NCBI GenBank assembly: GCA_902780535.1
Contig: CACZFT010000010.1
Coordinates: 1 to 59,761, forward strand
DNA from: an uncultured Selenomonas sp.
Lineage (GTDB): Bacteria > Bacillota > Negativicutes > Selenomonadales > Selenomonadaceae
Direction: 5' to 3'
DNA: 59,761 nt
The notes below the pieces were generated by a model. It was not told the origin of the DNA. It saw nothing but the letters and a program-made list of their open reading frames with translations, and searched no databases. The position numbers were made by a program, and so were the translations under genes. Shown here one piece after another: positions 7,230-15,711 of the stretch. How positions within the stretch are numbered: the stretch's first letter is position 1; each line of letters starts with the position of its first letter.

Positions 7230-8900
7230 ATGCCAGACATCTATTTCAAAGAGCAAGACCAGCATGTGCAGGCCGCCGAAGGCACGACGATCCTCCAGGC
7301 TGCGCGCGACGCCGGCATCATCGTCGAGTCGCCGTGCGACGGCGTTGGCACGTGCGGCAAGTGCAAAGTGCAGGTCGAAGGGCCGGAGGGCAGCTTCCTC
7401 TCGGAGGAAGCGCACTTCCAGATGCCGCCGGAGCTCACGGCGCAGGGCTACGTGCTCGCCTGCCATACGAAAGTCTATGGCGACATCACGGTCATCGCGC
7501 CGAACACGGCGAGCCAGAACAAGACGCTGAAGATTTTGAGCGAAGGCGAGTCGTTCTCCTACAGCATCGATCCATACATCAAGAAGGTCTACGCCGCGCC
7601 GAAAGACAAGACGTTCATCCTCGCGGGCAAGCAGAAAGTCGGCGAGGAAGACGGCGACACGACGGACAAGTTTTACGGCCTCGCCATCGACATCGGCACG
7701 ACGACGCTCGTCACGGCGCTCATTGACATGAACACCGGTGAGGAAATTGACAGCCTCTCGGCACTGAATCCGCAGAGCCTCCACGCGCAGGATGTCATCA
7801 CGCGCATCCACATGGCGTCGAAAGAGGAAGGCTTGAAGCTCCTTTACGAAGCCATCCGCGACGAATTCAACAACACGATCGACGAGCTCTGCAAGCGCAA
7901 CCACATCGAGAGCAAGTATATTTATGAAGCGATTTACAGTGGCAACACGACGATGATCCACCTCGCGACGCGCACGAACCCCGAGCCGCTCGGCCAGTTC
8001 CCGTACACGGCGGTCATCAAGGGCGGCAACACGGTCTCGGCTGCGGAGCTCCACATGTCGCCATTTGGCAACATCTACCTGCCGCCGATCATTTCGGCCT
8101 ATGTCGGTCCTGACATCACGTCCGGCGTCCTCGCGGCGCAGCTCGAGAAGAAGAAGGGCACGACGCTCTTCATCGACATTGGAACGAATGGCGAGATGAT
8201 CCTCGCGCAGGACGGCCGCCTCGCCGGCACGTCGACGGCGGCAGGCCCGGCGTTCGAGGGCATGAACATCACATGCGGCATGCGCGCGGGCGATGGCGCC
8301 CTCGAGCTCTACCAGGTGCAGGAAGACGGCACGCCGAAGACGCACGTCATCGGCGACGTCGAAGCGACGGGCATCTGCGGCAGCGGCCTGCTCGACATCG
8401 TCGGCGAGCTCGTGCGCGTCGGCGTCATCGGCAAATCCGGCCGCCTCGTGAAGCCGGAGCGCGGCAAGTATTCCGACGTCCTGAAGCCGAACATGAAGGA
8501 AAAGGACGGCAAGCCCGTCTTCTACGTCAGCAAGAACGTCTACATCACGCAGGGCGACGTGCGCCAGGTGCAGCTTGCGAAAGGTGCGATCCGCGCCGGC
8601 GTCGAGATGCTCATGACGGCGCTCGGTGTCTCGCCCGAGACGGTTGACTGTGTCGAGATTGCCGGCTCGTTCGGCTATCACTTGCGCGAGAGCAGCCTCA
8701 TCAATCAGGGCATGCTGCCCGAGGCGTTCCGCGGCAAGGTCAAGTTCGTCGGCAACACGTCGAAGTCCGGCGCGAAAGCGTTCCTGCTGAACCAGGGCGT
8801 GCGCACGTACATGGAACAGCTCGTCGGCGAAATCAAGGACGTCGAGCTCTCGCAGGATCCGAAGTTCCAGGATGTCTTCGTCAAGGCGCTGACGTTCTGA
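7230..8900 (+). CDS. RACE protein 1: Fe-S reductive activator of corrinoid proteins
   Basis: ATP-dependent reductase (556 residues) that rescues corrinoid proteins oxidised to Co(II). An N-terminal 2Fe-2S ferredoxin domain (about 1-90) shows C-x5-C-x2-C in CDGVGTCGKC plus a distal cysteine in VLACHTK. The large C-terminal DUF4445/ASKHA domain holds phosphate-binding loops LAIDIGTTTLVT and LFIDIGTNGEM, and the conserved CGMRAGDGALE, ATGICGSG and IAGSFGYHL. It lies between UroD-type methyltransferase 1 and corrinoid protein 3 in one operon. A second, more divergent RACE gene follows mtmB, so each may serve its own corrinoid protein. Confidence 0.92.
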   Translation: MPDIYFKEQDQHVQAAEGTTILQAARDAGIIVESPCDGVGTCGKCKVQVEGPEGSFLSEEAHFQMPPELTAQGYVLACHTKVYGDITVIAPNTASQNKTLKILSEGESFSYSIDPYIKKVYAAPKDKTFILAGKQKVGEEDGDTTDKFYGLAIDIGTTTLVTALIDMNTGEEIDSLSALNPQSLHAQDVITRIHMASKEEGLKLLYEAIRDEFNNTIDELCKRNHIESKYIYEAIYSGNTTMIHLATRTNPEPLGQFPYTAVIKGGNTVSAAELHMSPFGNIYLPPIISAYVGPDITSGVLAAQLEKKKGTTLFIDIGTNGEMILAQDGRLAGTSTAAGPAFEGMNITCGMRAGDGALELYQVQEDGTPKTHVIGDVEATGICGSGLLDIVGELVRVGVIGKSGRLVKPERGKYSDVLKPNMKEKDGKPVFYVSKNVYITQGDVRQVQLAKGAIRAGVEMLMTALGVSPETVDCVEIAGSFGYHLRESSLINQGMLPEAFRGKVKFVGNTSKSGAKAFLLNQGVRTYMEQLVGEIKDVELSQDPKFQDVFVKALTF

Positions 8901-8935
8901 GGGAACCTGTATTTGCAAGGGGGAGGCAGAGGCGC

Positions 8936-9622
8936 ATGACAGCGGAGACCAGGGAGACCAAGGGACAGGCGGCGCTGCGGGAGCAGCTGAAACGCAATCT
9001 TTCGGACGCCATCGTCGAAATGGAGGTCGAAGAGGCCGAGCGGATCGCGAAAGAGATCACGGCGCAGGGCCTGTTCCAGATGAATCTCCTCGAGACGAGC
9101 GTCGCGGCTGGCATGGCCGTGGCGAGCCGTCTTTATGAAGAAGGCGAGTATTTCATCCCCGAACTCCTCTCTTGCGCGGATGCGGCAGAGGCGGCGACGG
9201 AGATCTTCCGCCCCTATATGCTCGGCGAAAAGCCCGCGCCGAAAGGCTGCGTCGTCATCGGCTCCGTCGAGGGCGACACGCATGACATTGGCAAGAACAT
9301 CGTCGCGCTCGTCATCGAGGCGGGCGGCTACGAGGTGCACGACCTCGGCCGCGATGTGCCAGCCAGCGTCTTCGCCGATGCCGTCGAGGCGCATCATCCC
9401 GACGCCGTCGCGCTCGCTTCGCTCATGACGACGTCCATGGGGCACATGGCCGATGTCGTGCAGGAGCTTACGCGGCGCGGCACGCGCAGCAGCTGCAAGA
9501 TCATCATCGGCGGCAAGCCAGTCTCGACGTCATTCGCGAAAAAAATCGGCGCCGACTACTATGCGCCGGGCGCTGGCGAGGCCGTGCGGCTGCTCGATGA
9601 CATCTGCAGCCGGCGCAGCTGA
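8936..9622 (+). CDS. Corrinoid protein 3 (MtmC/MtbC/MttC family)
   Basis: Methyl-carrier corrinoid protein of 228 residues. The cap domain contains NLLETSVAAGMAVASRLYE and EYFIPELLSCADAAEA. The B12 domain has D-T-H-D-I-G, LGRDVPASVFADAV, ASLMTTSM and GGKPVSTSFAKKIGAD. ATG 8936 lies 36 bases after the RACE stop with GGGGGAGG upstream. It is the third corrinoid protein of the operon and directly precedes UroD-type methyltransferase 2, repeating the corrinoid-UroD order of genes 5525 and 6203. This duplication suggests two parallel methyl-transfer branches; the substrates are not readable from the sequence. Confidence 0.9.
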   Translation: MTAETRETKGQAALREQLKRNLSDAIVEMEVEEAERIAKEITAQGLFQMNLLETSVAAGMAVASRLYEEGEYFIPELLSCADAAEAATEIFRPYMLGEKPAPKGCVVIGSVEGDTHDIGKNIVALVIEAGGYEVHDLGRDVPASVFADAVEAHHPDAVALASLMTTSMGHMADVVQELTRRGTRSSCKIIIGGKPVSTSFAKKIGADYYAPGAGEAVRLLDDICSRRS

Positions 9623-9706
9623 GCATTCCAAGCGGTTGCCGGGCGTGAGGGGCTTGGCGGCGCTTTCGTTCGATGGTATGATGGATTTTGAAAGGTGGCT
9701 TTTATC

Positions 9707-10729
9707 ATGTCAGATACGATGACGGGCAGAGAGAGATTGCTCAAAGCACTCAAGGGAGAGCCGACGGACAGGCCCTCCGTCATCAGCGCGTGCCAGTACG
9801 CGACGTACGAGCTCATGGATGCCGTCGGCGCGTCATGGCCGGAGGCGCACCGCGACGCCGAGCTCATGGCGACGCTCTCGGGCAAGGGCGGCGCGGAGGT
9901 CATCGGCCTCGACGCCATCCGCGCGCCGTACTGCCAGACGATCGAGGCCGAGGCGCTCGGCGCGAAGATCAAGAGCGGCGGCAAGACGCACATCCCGAGC
10001 ATCGCCGAGCATCCATACAAGGTCGACGACGTGCCGGAGTTCCCCGATGACTTCCTCACGCGCGGCCGCGTGCCCGTCGCGGTGAAAGCCGTCTCGCTGA
10101 TGAAGGAGAAGTATGGCGATCAAGTGCTCGTTATGGGTGGTATCGGTGGGCCGTTCAGCATCGCCAATAGCCTCATCGGCATCACGCCGTTCCTCAAGGC
10201 GATGTTCAAGACGCCGGATAAGATCCAGCCGTTCCTCGAGATGGGCTACCAGGCCGCGCTGACGTTCGGCAAGGCGTACATCGAAGCGGGCGCGGACGCC
10301 ATCGTCATCGAGGACATGATGGCGTCGCTCGACATGATCAGCCCGAAGAACTACCGCCAGCTCGCGCAGCCGTATGAGAAGAAGCTCATCGCCGATCTCG
10401 GCGTGCCCGTCATCCTGCACATCTGCGGCAAGCTCGACAAGGTCATGCTCGACATCGCGGACACGGGCTGCGCCGGCATCAGCGTCGAGTCGGCCGTCAA
10501 CATCCCGGCTGCGAAAGCGGCGTACAAGGAAAAAGGCATCCGCCTGCCGATCATCGGCGACATCAGCCCGTCGGGCGTGCTCCTGAACGGCACGCCGGAC
10601 GAGATCAAGGACGCTGTTCACGATGCGCTCGCGCGCGGCGTCGACATCATCTCGCCGGGCTGCGCGGCCGCACCGAGCACGCCGCTCGCGAACCTCAAGG
10701 CCATGGTCGAGGGCGCAAAGGACGCCTGA
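9707..10729 (+). CDS. UroD-fold methylcobamide methyltransferase 2 (MtaA/MtbA-like)
   Basis: Second free-standing MtaA/MtbA-type enzyme, 340 residues. It starts MSDTMTGRERLLKALKGE, typical of this family. The zinc motif is present as H-I-C in VILHICGKLDKV and a distal cysteine in SPGCAAAPSTPL. ATG 9707 was chosen over an upstream in-frame start because AAAGGTGG lies 8 bases before it. It follows corrinoid protein 3 in the same direction, 84 bases on. The enzyme probably moves a methyl group from corrinoid protein 3 to a thiol or pterin acceptor. Whether that acceptor is coenzyme M, tetrahydrofolate or something else is open. Confidence 0.85.
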   Translation: MSDTMTGRERLLKALKGEPTDRPSVISACQYATYELMDAVGASWPEAHRDAELMATLSGKGGAEVIGLDAIRAPYCQTIEAEALGAKIKSGGKTHIPSIAEHPYKVDDVPEFPDDFLTRGRVPVAVKAVSLMKEKYGDQVLVMGGIGGPFSIANSLIGITPFLKAMFKTPDKIQPFLEMGYQAALTFGKAYIEAGADAIVIEDMMASLDMISPKNYRQLAQPYEKKLIADLGVPVILHICGKLDKVMLDIADTGCAGISVESAVNIPAAKAAYKEKGIRLPIIGDISPSGVLLNGTPDEIKDAVHDALARGVDIISPGCAAAPSTPLANLKAMVEGAKDA

Positions 10730-10799
10730 GCCATCGGTTGGGACGGTACTGACCGTTTCATGATGTGCAGCGGAAAGGGAAAGGAAGGAGGCGCGGCGC

Positions 10800-12020
10800 A
10801 TGTACATCACGTTCCTGCCGAGCGGCAGGCGCGCCCGCGTCAAGAAGGGGGAGACGATTCTCCAGGCGGCGAAGCGCACGGGCGTCCCCATCGAGAGCGC
10901 CTGCAGCGGCACGCGCTGCTGCGGTCTCTGCCGCGTGCACGTGCTGCCGGAAAAGCCATCGAAGCGCTGGGACGACGAGCCGCTCGTCGCGCCATCCGAC
11001 CGCCGCGAGCGCTCGGCTCTCTCGCCGGAGGAACGGCGGGACGGCTGGCACCTCGCCTGCATGACGAAGCCCGTGGCGAGCATCCGCGTCGAAGTCCCGA
11101 AGCCGAAGAAGCAGCGCCTCATCCCGACGGCGACGGGCGAAAAGCTCCCCGTCTTCGACTGCAACCATGCGGGCAGCGAGGAGATCCCCGCGTTCGTCAT
11201 CCGGAAATTCGGCGCGAGCTATTGGGACGCATACCAATACGCGCCGCTCATGAGCGCGGCGTCCGCGCTCATCGCCGACAGCAATGGCGACGAGGTCTGC
11301 AAGCTGCCGTTCTGCGTGACGATCGAGGCCGGCGCGTTCGGCGCCGAGATTTCGTATCCCGAAAACGGCGTGCTGCCGCTGCCGGGGCAGCCGATGATCC
11401 AGCGCATCGAAGACCTCGACACGCTCGGCGACATCGATTTTTCGCAGGGGCGCATCGCCGAAGTGCTCGAGGCCGTCCGCCTGCTGCACGCCGTCGGCCG
11501 CCGCTGCGTGCTGAAAGTCGAAGCGCCGTTTACCGTGCTCTCGATGCTCATGGACTCGCTCGTGCTGTTCCGCGCCGTGCGCAAGGACCGGCCGCGCGTC
11601 GATGCGGCGCTCGCGAAGATCCGCAAGAATCTCGTCGAGTACATCCGCCGCGCGTTCCTCGCCGGGGCAGACATCATTTCGTATGCCGACCCGAGCGGCG
11701 TCGTCGAGTTCGTCGGGCCGAAAGTCTTCCGTGACGTCAGCGGCCGCGAGACGATCCGGCTGCTGCGCGACGTGCAGACGATCCGCCCCGGCGGCATCAT
11801 CCACATCTGCGGCAAGACGTCGACGTCGCTCGAGTACATGGGGCTCGCGACATCGGAGACGTATGAGCTCCCCGAGCCGCGCGCGACGTTCGCGCACGCG
11901 CTGCTCTCCATCCACGATCGCCGCAAGATCCAAGTGACGGGGCACAACTGCATCCTGGTGACGGCCGCGCCGATCCCGCACCAGCGCATCAGCTTCCTGT
12001 CGCTCGCGGAGGACGCGTGA
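10800..12020 (+). CDS. Fusion protein: 2Fe-2S ferredoxin domain + UroD-type methyltransferase
   Basis: 406 residues with an unusual domain order. Residues 1-~100 are a plant-type 2Fe-2S ferredoxin like the head of RACE proteins: cysteines at C-x5-C-x2-C in ACSGTRCCGLC and another in HLACMTKP. From about 110 to the end is a UroD/MtaA fold with H-I-C in IIHICGKTST and a distal cysteine in VTGHNCILV. The ASKHA domain of RACE proteins is absent. It is the last gene of the operon starting at 4790. A methyltransferase carrying its own electron-transfer domain suggests coupling of methyl transfer to corrinoid reduction, but this is inference. Confidence 0.8.
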   Translation: MYITFLPSGRRARVKKGETILQAAKRTGVPIESACSGTRCCGLCRVHVLPEKPSKRWDDEPLVAPSDRRERSALSPEERRDGWHLACMTKPVASIRVEVPKPKKQRLIPTATGEKLPVFDCNHAGSEEIPAFVIRKFGASYWDAYQYAPLMSAASALIADSNGDEVCKLPFCVTIEAGAFGAEISYPENGVLPLPGQPMIQRIEDLDTLGDIDFSQGRIAEVLEAVRLLHAVGRRCVLKVEAPFTVLSMLMDSLVLFRAVRKDRPRVDAALAKIRKNLVEYIRRAFLAGADIISYADPSGVVEFVGPKVFRDVSGRETIRLLRDVQTIRPGGIIHICGKTSTSLEYMGLATSETYELPEPRATFAHALLSIHDRRKIQVTGHNCILVTAAPIPHQRISFLSLAEDA

Positions 12021-12065
12021 ATGCGCATGTGCGTGCGATATTTTGCACAAACTTCAAAAATCTGC

Positions 12066-12094
12066 TTGCATCGTGGCATACCACGTGCTATAAT
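12066..12094 (+). promoter_or_regulatory. Promoter of mtmB
   Basis: TTGCAT, 17-base spacer, perfect TATAAT (12089-12094), about 120 bases before the mtmB start. Confidence 0.85.
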
Positions 12095-12133
12095 CATCAA
12101 AGAGACAAAAAAATAATTTCCGCTATCGCGGAA

Positions 12134-12190
12134 CGAGCAACGAGGCTCGATCGGCAAGCTGTATGCAGCATGCCGACCGGGCCTCGCGTT
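12134..12190 (+). promoter_or_regulatory. mtmB leader: hexaloop hairpin overlapping a terminator
   Basis: Hairpin CGAGC-AACGAG-GCTCG (12134-12149) shares sequence with the 5' arm of a long stem (12141-12156 with 12171-12186, one A-C mismatch) followed by CGTTTTCCC. A separate perfect hairpin TTCCGC/GCGGAA lies just upstream at 12118-12133. The layout matches the leaders at 3141, 4704 and 23759. Confidence 0.6.
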
Positions 12191-12214
12191 TTCCCATCTG
12201 AAGGAGGGATTTTT

Positions 12215-13627
12215 ATGACACTCGCCAGACCGCTCACGGTCATGGATGTCTACGACCGCGCGAAGACGGGGCCAAAGGTCGAAGAGAAAGACTGGGACTT
12301 CAAGATCATCCCCCAGACAGCCATGAAGCTCAAGAAGAAATACGGCATCAAGATGGACAAGCACAAGATCATCCCGGAGGATGAAGCGCTGTGCAAGAAC
12401 CTGTTCAAAGCCGGCCTCGAGCTGCTCGCGACGTGCGGCGTCTATTGCATCGACACGCACCGCGTCATCAAGTACACGGAAGAGGAAATCCTCGCTTCCG
12501 TCACGGCGGCGCCGAAGACGGCGCAGTTCGGTGAGCCGGGCGTCAACGGGCGCACGATCGCCTGCCGCAAGCATGACGACAAGCGTCCTCCGATCATCCA
12601 AGGCGGCCCGACGGGCGCGCCGTGTTCCGAGGACCTGTTTTTGAAGATCCATCAGTCGTATGCGCAGGAGCCGATCGTCGACACGATCGTCGACGGCGTC
12701 ATGCAGACGATCAAGGGCAAGGATCCGACGCCGGGCACGCCGTGGGAGATCGCGGCGGTCAAGGCCGAAGCCAAGGCGGTCCGCGAAGCGCAGATGCGCG
12801 CCGGCCGCTGCGGCATGGGCCTGTAGGGGAATGAGACTTCCCTTTCTGCCGCCGGTGCCATTGCAGCGGATTTCCCCGGCGGCATGCGGACGACCGACAG
12901 CCATGAAGTATCGCAGCTGAACGAGCTCAAGATCGATGTCAGTGCACTCGCTTTTGACGCTCACTATGTCCTCTCCGGCGATATGATCATGTGCGAGCAG
13001 ATGCCGATTTTCGGCGGCTATGCCGGTGGTCTCGAAGAGACGACGATCGTCGATGTCGCAACGACGCTCAATTCTTTCGTCATGATGCAGGCGACATGGC
13101 ATCTCGACGGCCCGACGCATGTGCGCTGGGGCAACACCACGTCCAGGGAGACGCTGGCGATTGCCGGACACGCCTGCATGGCCATCGAGTCCGAGCTCGA
13201 CCTCATGATGGGCAACCAGTACTACACGACGGCCGGTCCGTGCACGGTCATGTGCCTCCTCGAAACAGCGGCGCAGGCCATCACGGATACGTGCAGCGGC
13301 CGCGAAGTGCTCTCGGGCGTTGCCGCGAGCAAGGGCGTCGCGACGAACTACACGACGGGCCTCGAAGCGCGCTTCATGGGCGAATGCGCATACGCCGTCG
13401 CCGGCATGGAGACGGCGAAGGTCAACGAGCTCCTCGACAAGCTCATCAGTCTCTACGAGAAAGACTACAAGCAGGCACCGGTCGGCAAGCCGTTCGAAGG
13501 CTGCTACGACACGACGACGCTCCTGCCGACGCAGGAGTACCTCGACGTCTATGACGAAGCCGTGAAGATCATGACGGATCTCGGCCTCGACTACTGGACG
13601 AAGAAGAAGAGCCGCGTCGACGCCTGA
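12215..13627 (+). CDS. mtmB: MtmB, monomethylamine methyltransferase containing pyrrolysine (UAG at codon 204)
   Basis: Transfers the methyl group of monomethylamine to a corrinoid protein, releasing ammonia. ATG 12215 follows AAGGAGGG. The frame meets TAG at 12824-12826 and continues unbroken to TGA 13625, giving 470 residues if UAG is read; the methanogen enzyme is ~458 with Pyl at 202. The flanks RCGMGL-(UAG)-GNETSLSAAGAIAAD match the family's Pyl loop, and DSHEVSQLNELKID, MPIFGGYAGG, TWHLDGPTHVRWG and AGPCTVMCLLE match MtmB after the amber codon. Having pylT and pylSBCD nearby makes sense decoding the only reasonable reading. It is transcribed from its own promoter with an attenuator-like leader. 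No paralogue for di- or trimethylamine is in the window. Confidence 0.96.
12827..12883 (+). promoter_or_regulatory. Possible PYLIS-like stem-loops after the mtmB UAG
   Basis: Immediately after UAG is a hairpin GGGAA-TGAGAC-TTCCC (12827-12842), then a longer one with 8-bp arms GCCGCCGG (12848-12855) and CCGGCGGC (12876-12883). Such structures were proposed to aid UAG readthrough in methanogen mtmB, but are not strictly required there. The role here is unproven. Confidence 0.4.
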
Positions 13628-13669
13628 CACGCGCGCCGGCCTCCATCATACCTCTTTTCTTTCAACGAA

Positions 13670-13715
13670 GAAGCAGGCACAGGAATCCGCAGGGTCGGAC
13701 GACTGTGCCTGCTTC
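13670..13715 (+). terminator. Strong hairpin after mtmB
   Basis: Perfect 13-bp stem GAAGCAGGCACAG (13670-13682) with its complement (13703-13715), 20-base loop, but no U-run directly after it. It may protect or partly terminate the mtmB message before the second RACE gene. Confidence 0.5.
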
Positions 13716-13806
13716 ATGCTATCATACGATTCTTTTCATTCATGACAGTGATAGATAACGGTAGTTATTTTATGGATAGATAGAAATCGGAAGGCGGGGG
13801 ATGTTC

Positions 13807-15708
13807 ATGGCAGTGCATCTGCTCTTTCAGCCCTCGGGGCAGCGCGTGCGCGTCGAAGGCCGCAAGACGGTGCTCGAGGCGGCGCGCGCGAACGGCGTCT
13901 CGCTCACGGCGGTCTGCGGCGGGCACGGCACGTGCGGCAAATGCCGCGTACGGCTGCTCGCGGGCGGGCTCTCGATGCGCCAGCTCGTCGAGAAAGGCTA
14001 CGTGAATGGCGTCACGCGGGAGGAACTGCGCGTGCTCTCAAAAAGCGAGATCCAGCAGAACATCCGCCTCGCCTGCCGCGTGTACGCAGCTCGCCGCATG
14101 ACGATCGAAGTGCCGGAGGAAAGCCGCGAAACGCGCGGCGTCATCCTCGGCGCGGCGGCCATCCGCATCAGCGTGCATCCCTGTATCCGCGACGTGCGCG
14201 TCCGGCTCGTGCCGCCGTCGCTCGAGGATTTCCGCTCGGATGCCGAACGTCTCGCGGACGGCGTCGCCAGCGAACTCGCCGTCCGCGCGGAGGCCGTCAC
14301 GCTGAGCTATCCGCTGCTCGTCACGCTGCCGAAGCGCCTGCGCCAGTGGAAATGGCAGGTGCGCGCCATCGTGCGCGAGCTGCCGGAGGCGCGCGGCTGG
14401 GAAATCATCGACGTGCTGCCGCTCCCGAAAGAAGGCATGGCGGCGGACCGTCTCTATGGCATCGCCGTCGACCTCGGCACGACGACGATCGCTGCGACGC
14501 TTGCGGATCTCAAAACGGGGCGCGTGCTCGCGCATGCGTCGCGCATGAACAGCCAGATCCGCATGGGCGACGATGTCGTCTCGCGCATTTCCTATGCGAT
14601 GATGCACGAGGGCGGCGGCACCGAGCTCACGGAGGCCGTGCGGAGCGACCTGCGCGCGCTCGCACTGGAACTCGCGGCGAAAGCGCAGGTGCCTCTAGAG
14701 CGCATCTATGAAATGGTCGTCGCGGGCAACACGGTCATGGGGCATCTCTTCCTCGGGCTCGATCCCGAAGCCATCGGCAAGTCGCCGTTCATCTCGGTCA
14801 CGCGCGTGCCGCTCGACCTGCCAGCCGCTGCGCTGGGGCTCGGCATCGCGCCGGCCGCGAATGTCCACGCGCTGCCCGTCGAGGCCGGCTTCGTCGGCGC
14901 GGACAATGTCGCCGTGCTGCTCGCGACGCGCCTCATCGAGCGGCGCGTGCCGACGATGGTCATCGACATCGGTACGAATGGCGAGATCGCCTATGGCGAC
15001 CATCGCGGCATCTTCACGACGTCGTGCGCGACGGGGCCGGCACTCGAGGGCGCGGAGATCTCGTGCGGCATGCGGGCGGCCGAGGGCGCAATCGAGCATG
15101 TGACGATTGCGCCGGACACCTACGAGCCGGTGCTGCAAGTCATCGGCTCCGCAGAGCCGCGCGGCATCTGCGGCTCGGGCATCATCGATCTCTGTGCCGA
15201 GCTCGCGCGCACGGGCCTCATCGGCGCGGACGGCACGTTCCGCAAGGACCTCGACACGCCGCGCCTGCGCCCTTTCGGCAAGCACAGCCGCGCCTATGTG
15301 CTCTACGAGGCGCCCGAGGGCGGCCGCGACATCGTCGTGACGCAGAAAGACGTGCGCGCCGTCCAGCTCGCGAAAGGCGCGCTCTACGCCGGCGCCGTGC
15401 TGCTCATCCGCGCGCGCGGCGGCGAGCGGCCGCGCCGCATCGAGCTCGCGGGCGCATTCGGCAGCTACATCGACAAGAAGCAGGCGCGCCGCATCGGCAT
15501 GTTCCCCGCAGACGACGACACCGTCATCGACAGCATCGGCAATGCGGCCGGCGCCGGGGCACTCATCGCGCTGCTCGACAGCAACGAGCGGCGGCGGGCG
15601 CGCGACATCGCGCGCAGCGTCCATTTCGTCGAGGCGGCGAGCCAGAAGGATTTCCAGATGCTGTTTTACAAAGGGACGCTGTTCCCGATGACGAAGAAGG
15701 AGGCATAA
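13807..15708 (+). CDS. RACE protein 2: Fe-S reductive activator of corrinoid proteins
   Basis: Second corrinoid activator, 633 residues, longer than RACE 1 (556). The 2Fe-2S domain has C-x5-C-x2-C in CGGHGTCGKC plus LACRVYA. A linker of about 100 residues (ETRGVILGAAAIRISVHPCI and onward) precedes the ASKHA/DUF4445 domain with IAVDLGTTTIAATL, MVIDIGTNGEI, CGMRAAEGAIE, RGICGSGIID and LAGAFGSYID. ATG 13807 is preferred over 13801 because GGCGGGGG sits 6 bases upstream. It lies between mtmB and pylSc, the position of a RamA-type activator in Pyl operons, so it is the likely reactivator for the MtmB corrinoid partner. Confidence 0.9.
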   Translation: MAVHLLFQPSGQRVRVEGRKTVLEAARANGVSLTAVCGGHGTCGKCRVRLLAGGLSMRQLVEKGYVNGVTREELRVLSKSEIQQNIRLACRVYAARRMTIEVPEESRETRGVILGAAAIRISVHPCIRDVRVRLVPPSLEDFRSDAERLADGVASELAVRAEAVTLSYPLLVTLPKRLRQWKWQVRAIVRELPEARGWEIIDVLPLPKEGMAADRLYGIAVDLGTTTIAATLADLKTGRVLAHASRMNSQIRMGDDVVSRISYAMMHEGGGTELTEAVRSDLRALALELAAKAQVPLERIYEMVVAGNTVMGHLFLGLDPEAIGKSPFISVTRVPLDLPAAALGLGIAPAANVHALPVEAGFVGADNVAVLLATRLIERRVPTMVIDIGTNGEIAYGDHRGIFTTSCATGPALEGAEISCGMRAAEGAIEHVTIAPDTYEPVLQVIGSAEPRGICGSGIIDLCAELARTGLIGADGTFRKDLDTPRLRPFGKHSRAYVLYEAPEGGRDIVVTQKDVRAVQLAKGALYAGAVLLIRARGGERPRRIELAGAFGSYIDKKQARRIGMFPADDDTVIDSIGNAAGAGALIALLDSNERRRARDIARSVHFVEAASQKDFQMLFYKGTLFPMTKKEA

Positions 15709-15711
15709 GCC

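Noticed and set aside
12017-13627. mtmB read as two separate genes (stop at 12826, new start at 12884)
   Set aside because: Both halves are in the same frame, the joined product matches MtmB across the TAG, and pylT plus pyl synthesis genes are present.
11219-13630. 803-codon minus-strand open frame over mtmB and the fusion gene
   Set aside because: Antisense shadow; the plus-strand genes have clear homology, promoters and ribosome sites.
13740-13800. Promoter in front of RACE 2 (ATGACA, 17 bases, TTATTT)
   Set aside because: Both boxes are poor; an inverted repeat ATAAC-GGTA-GTTAT lies here, but evidence is too weak to annotate.
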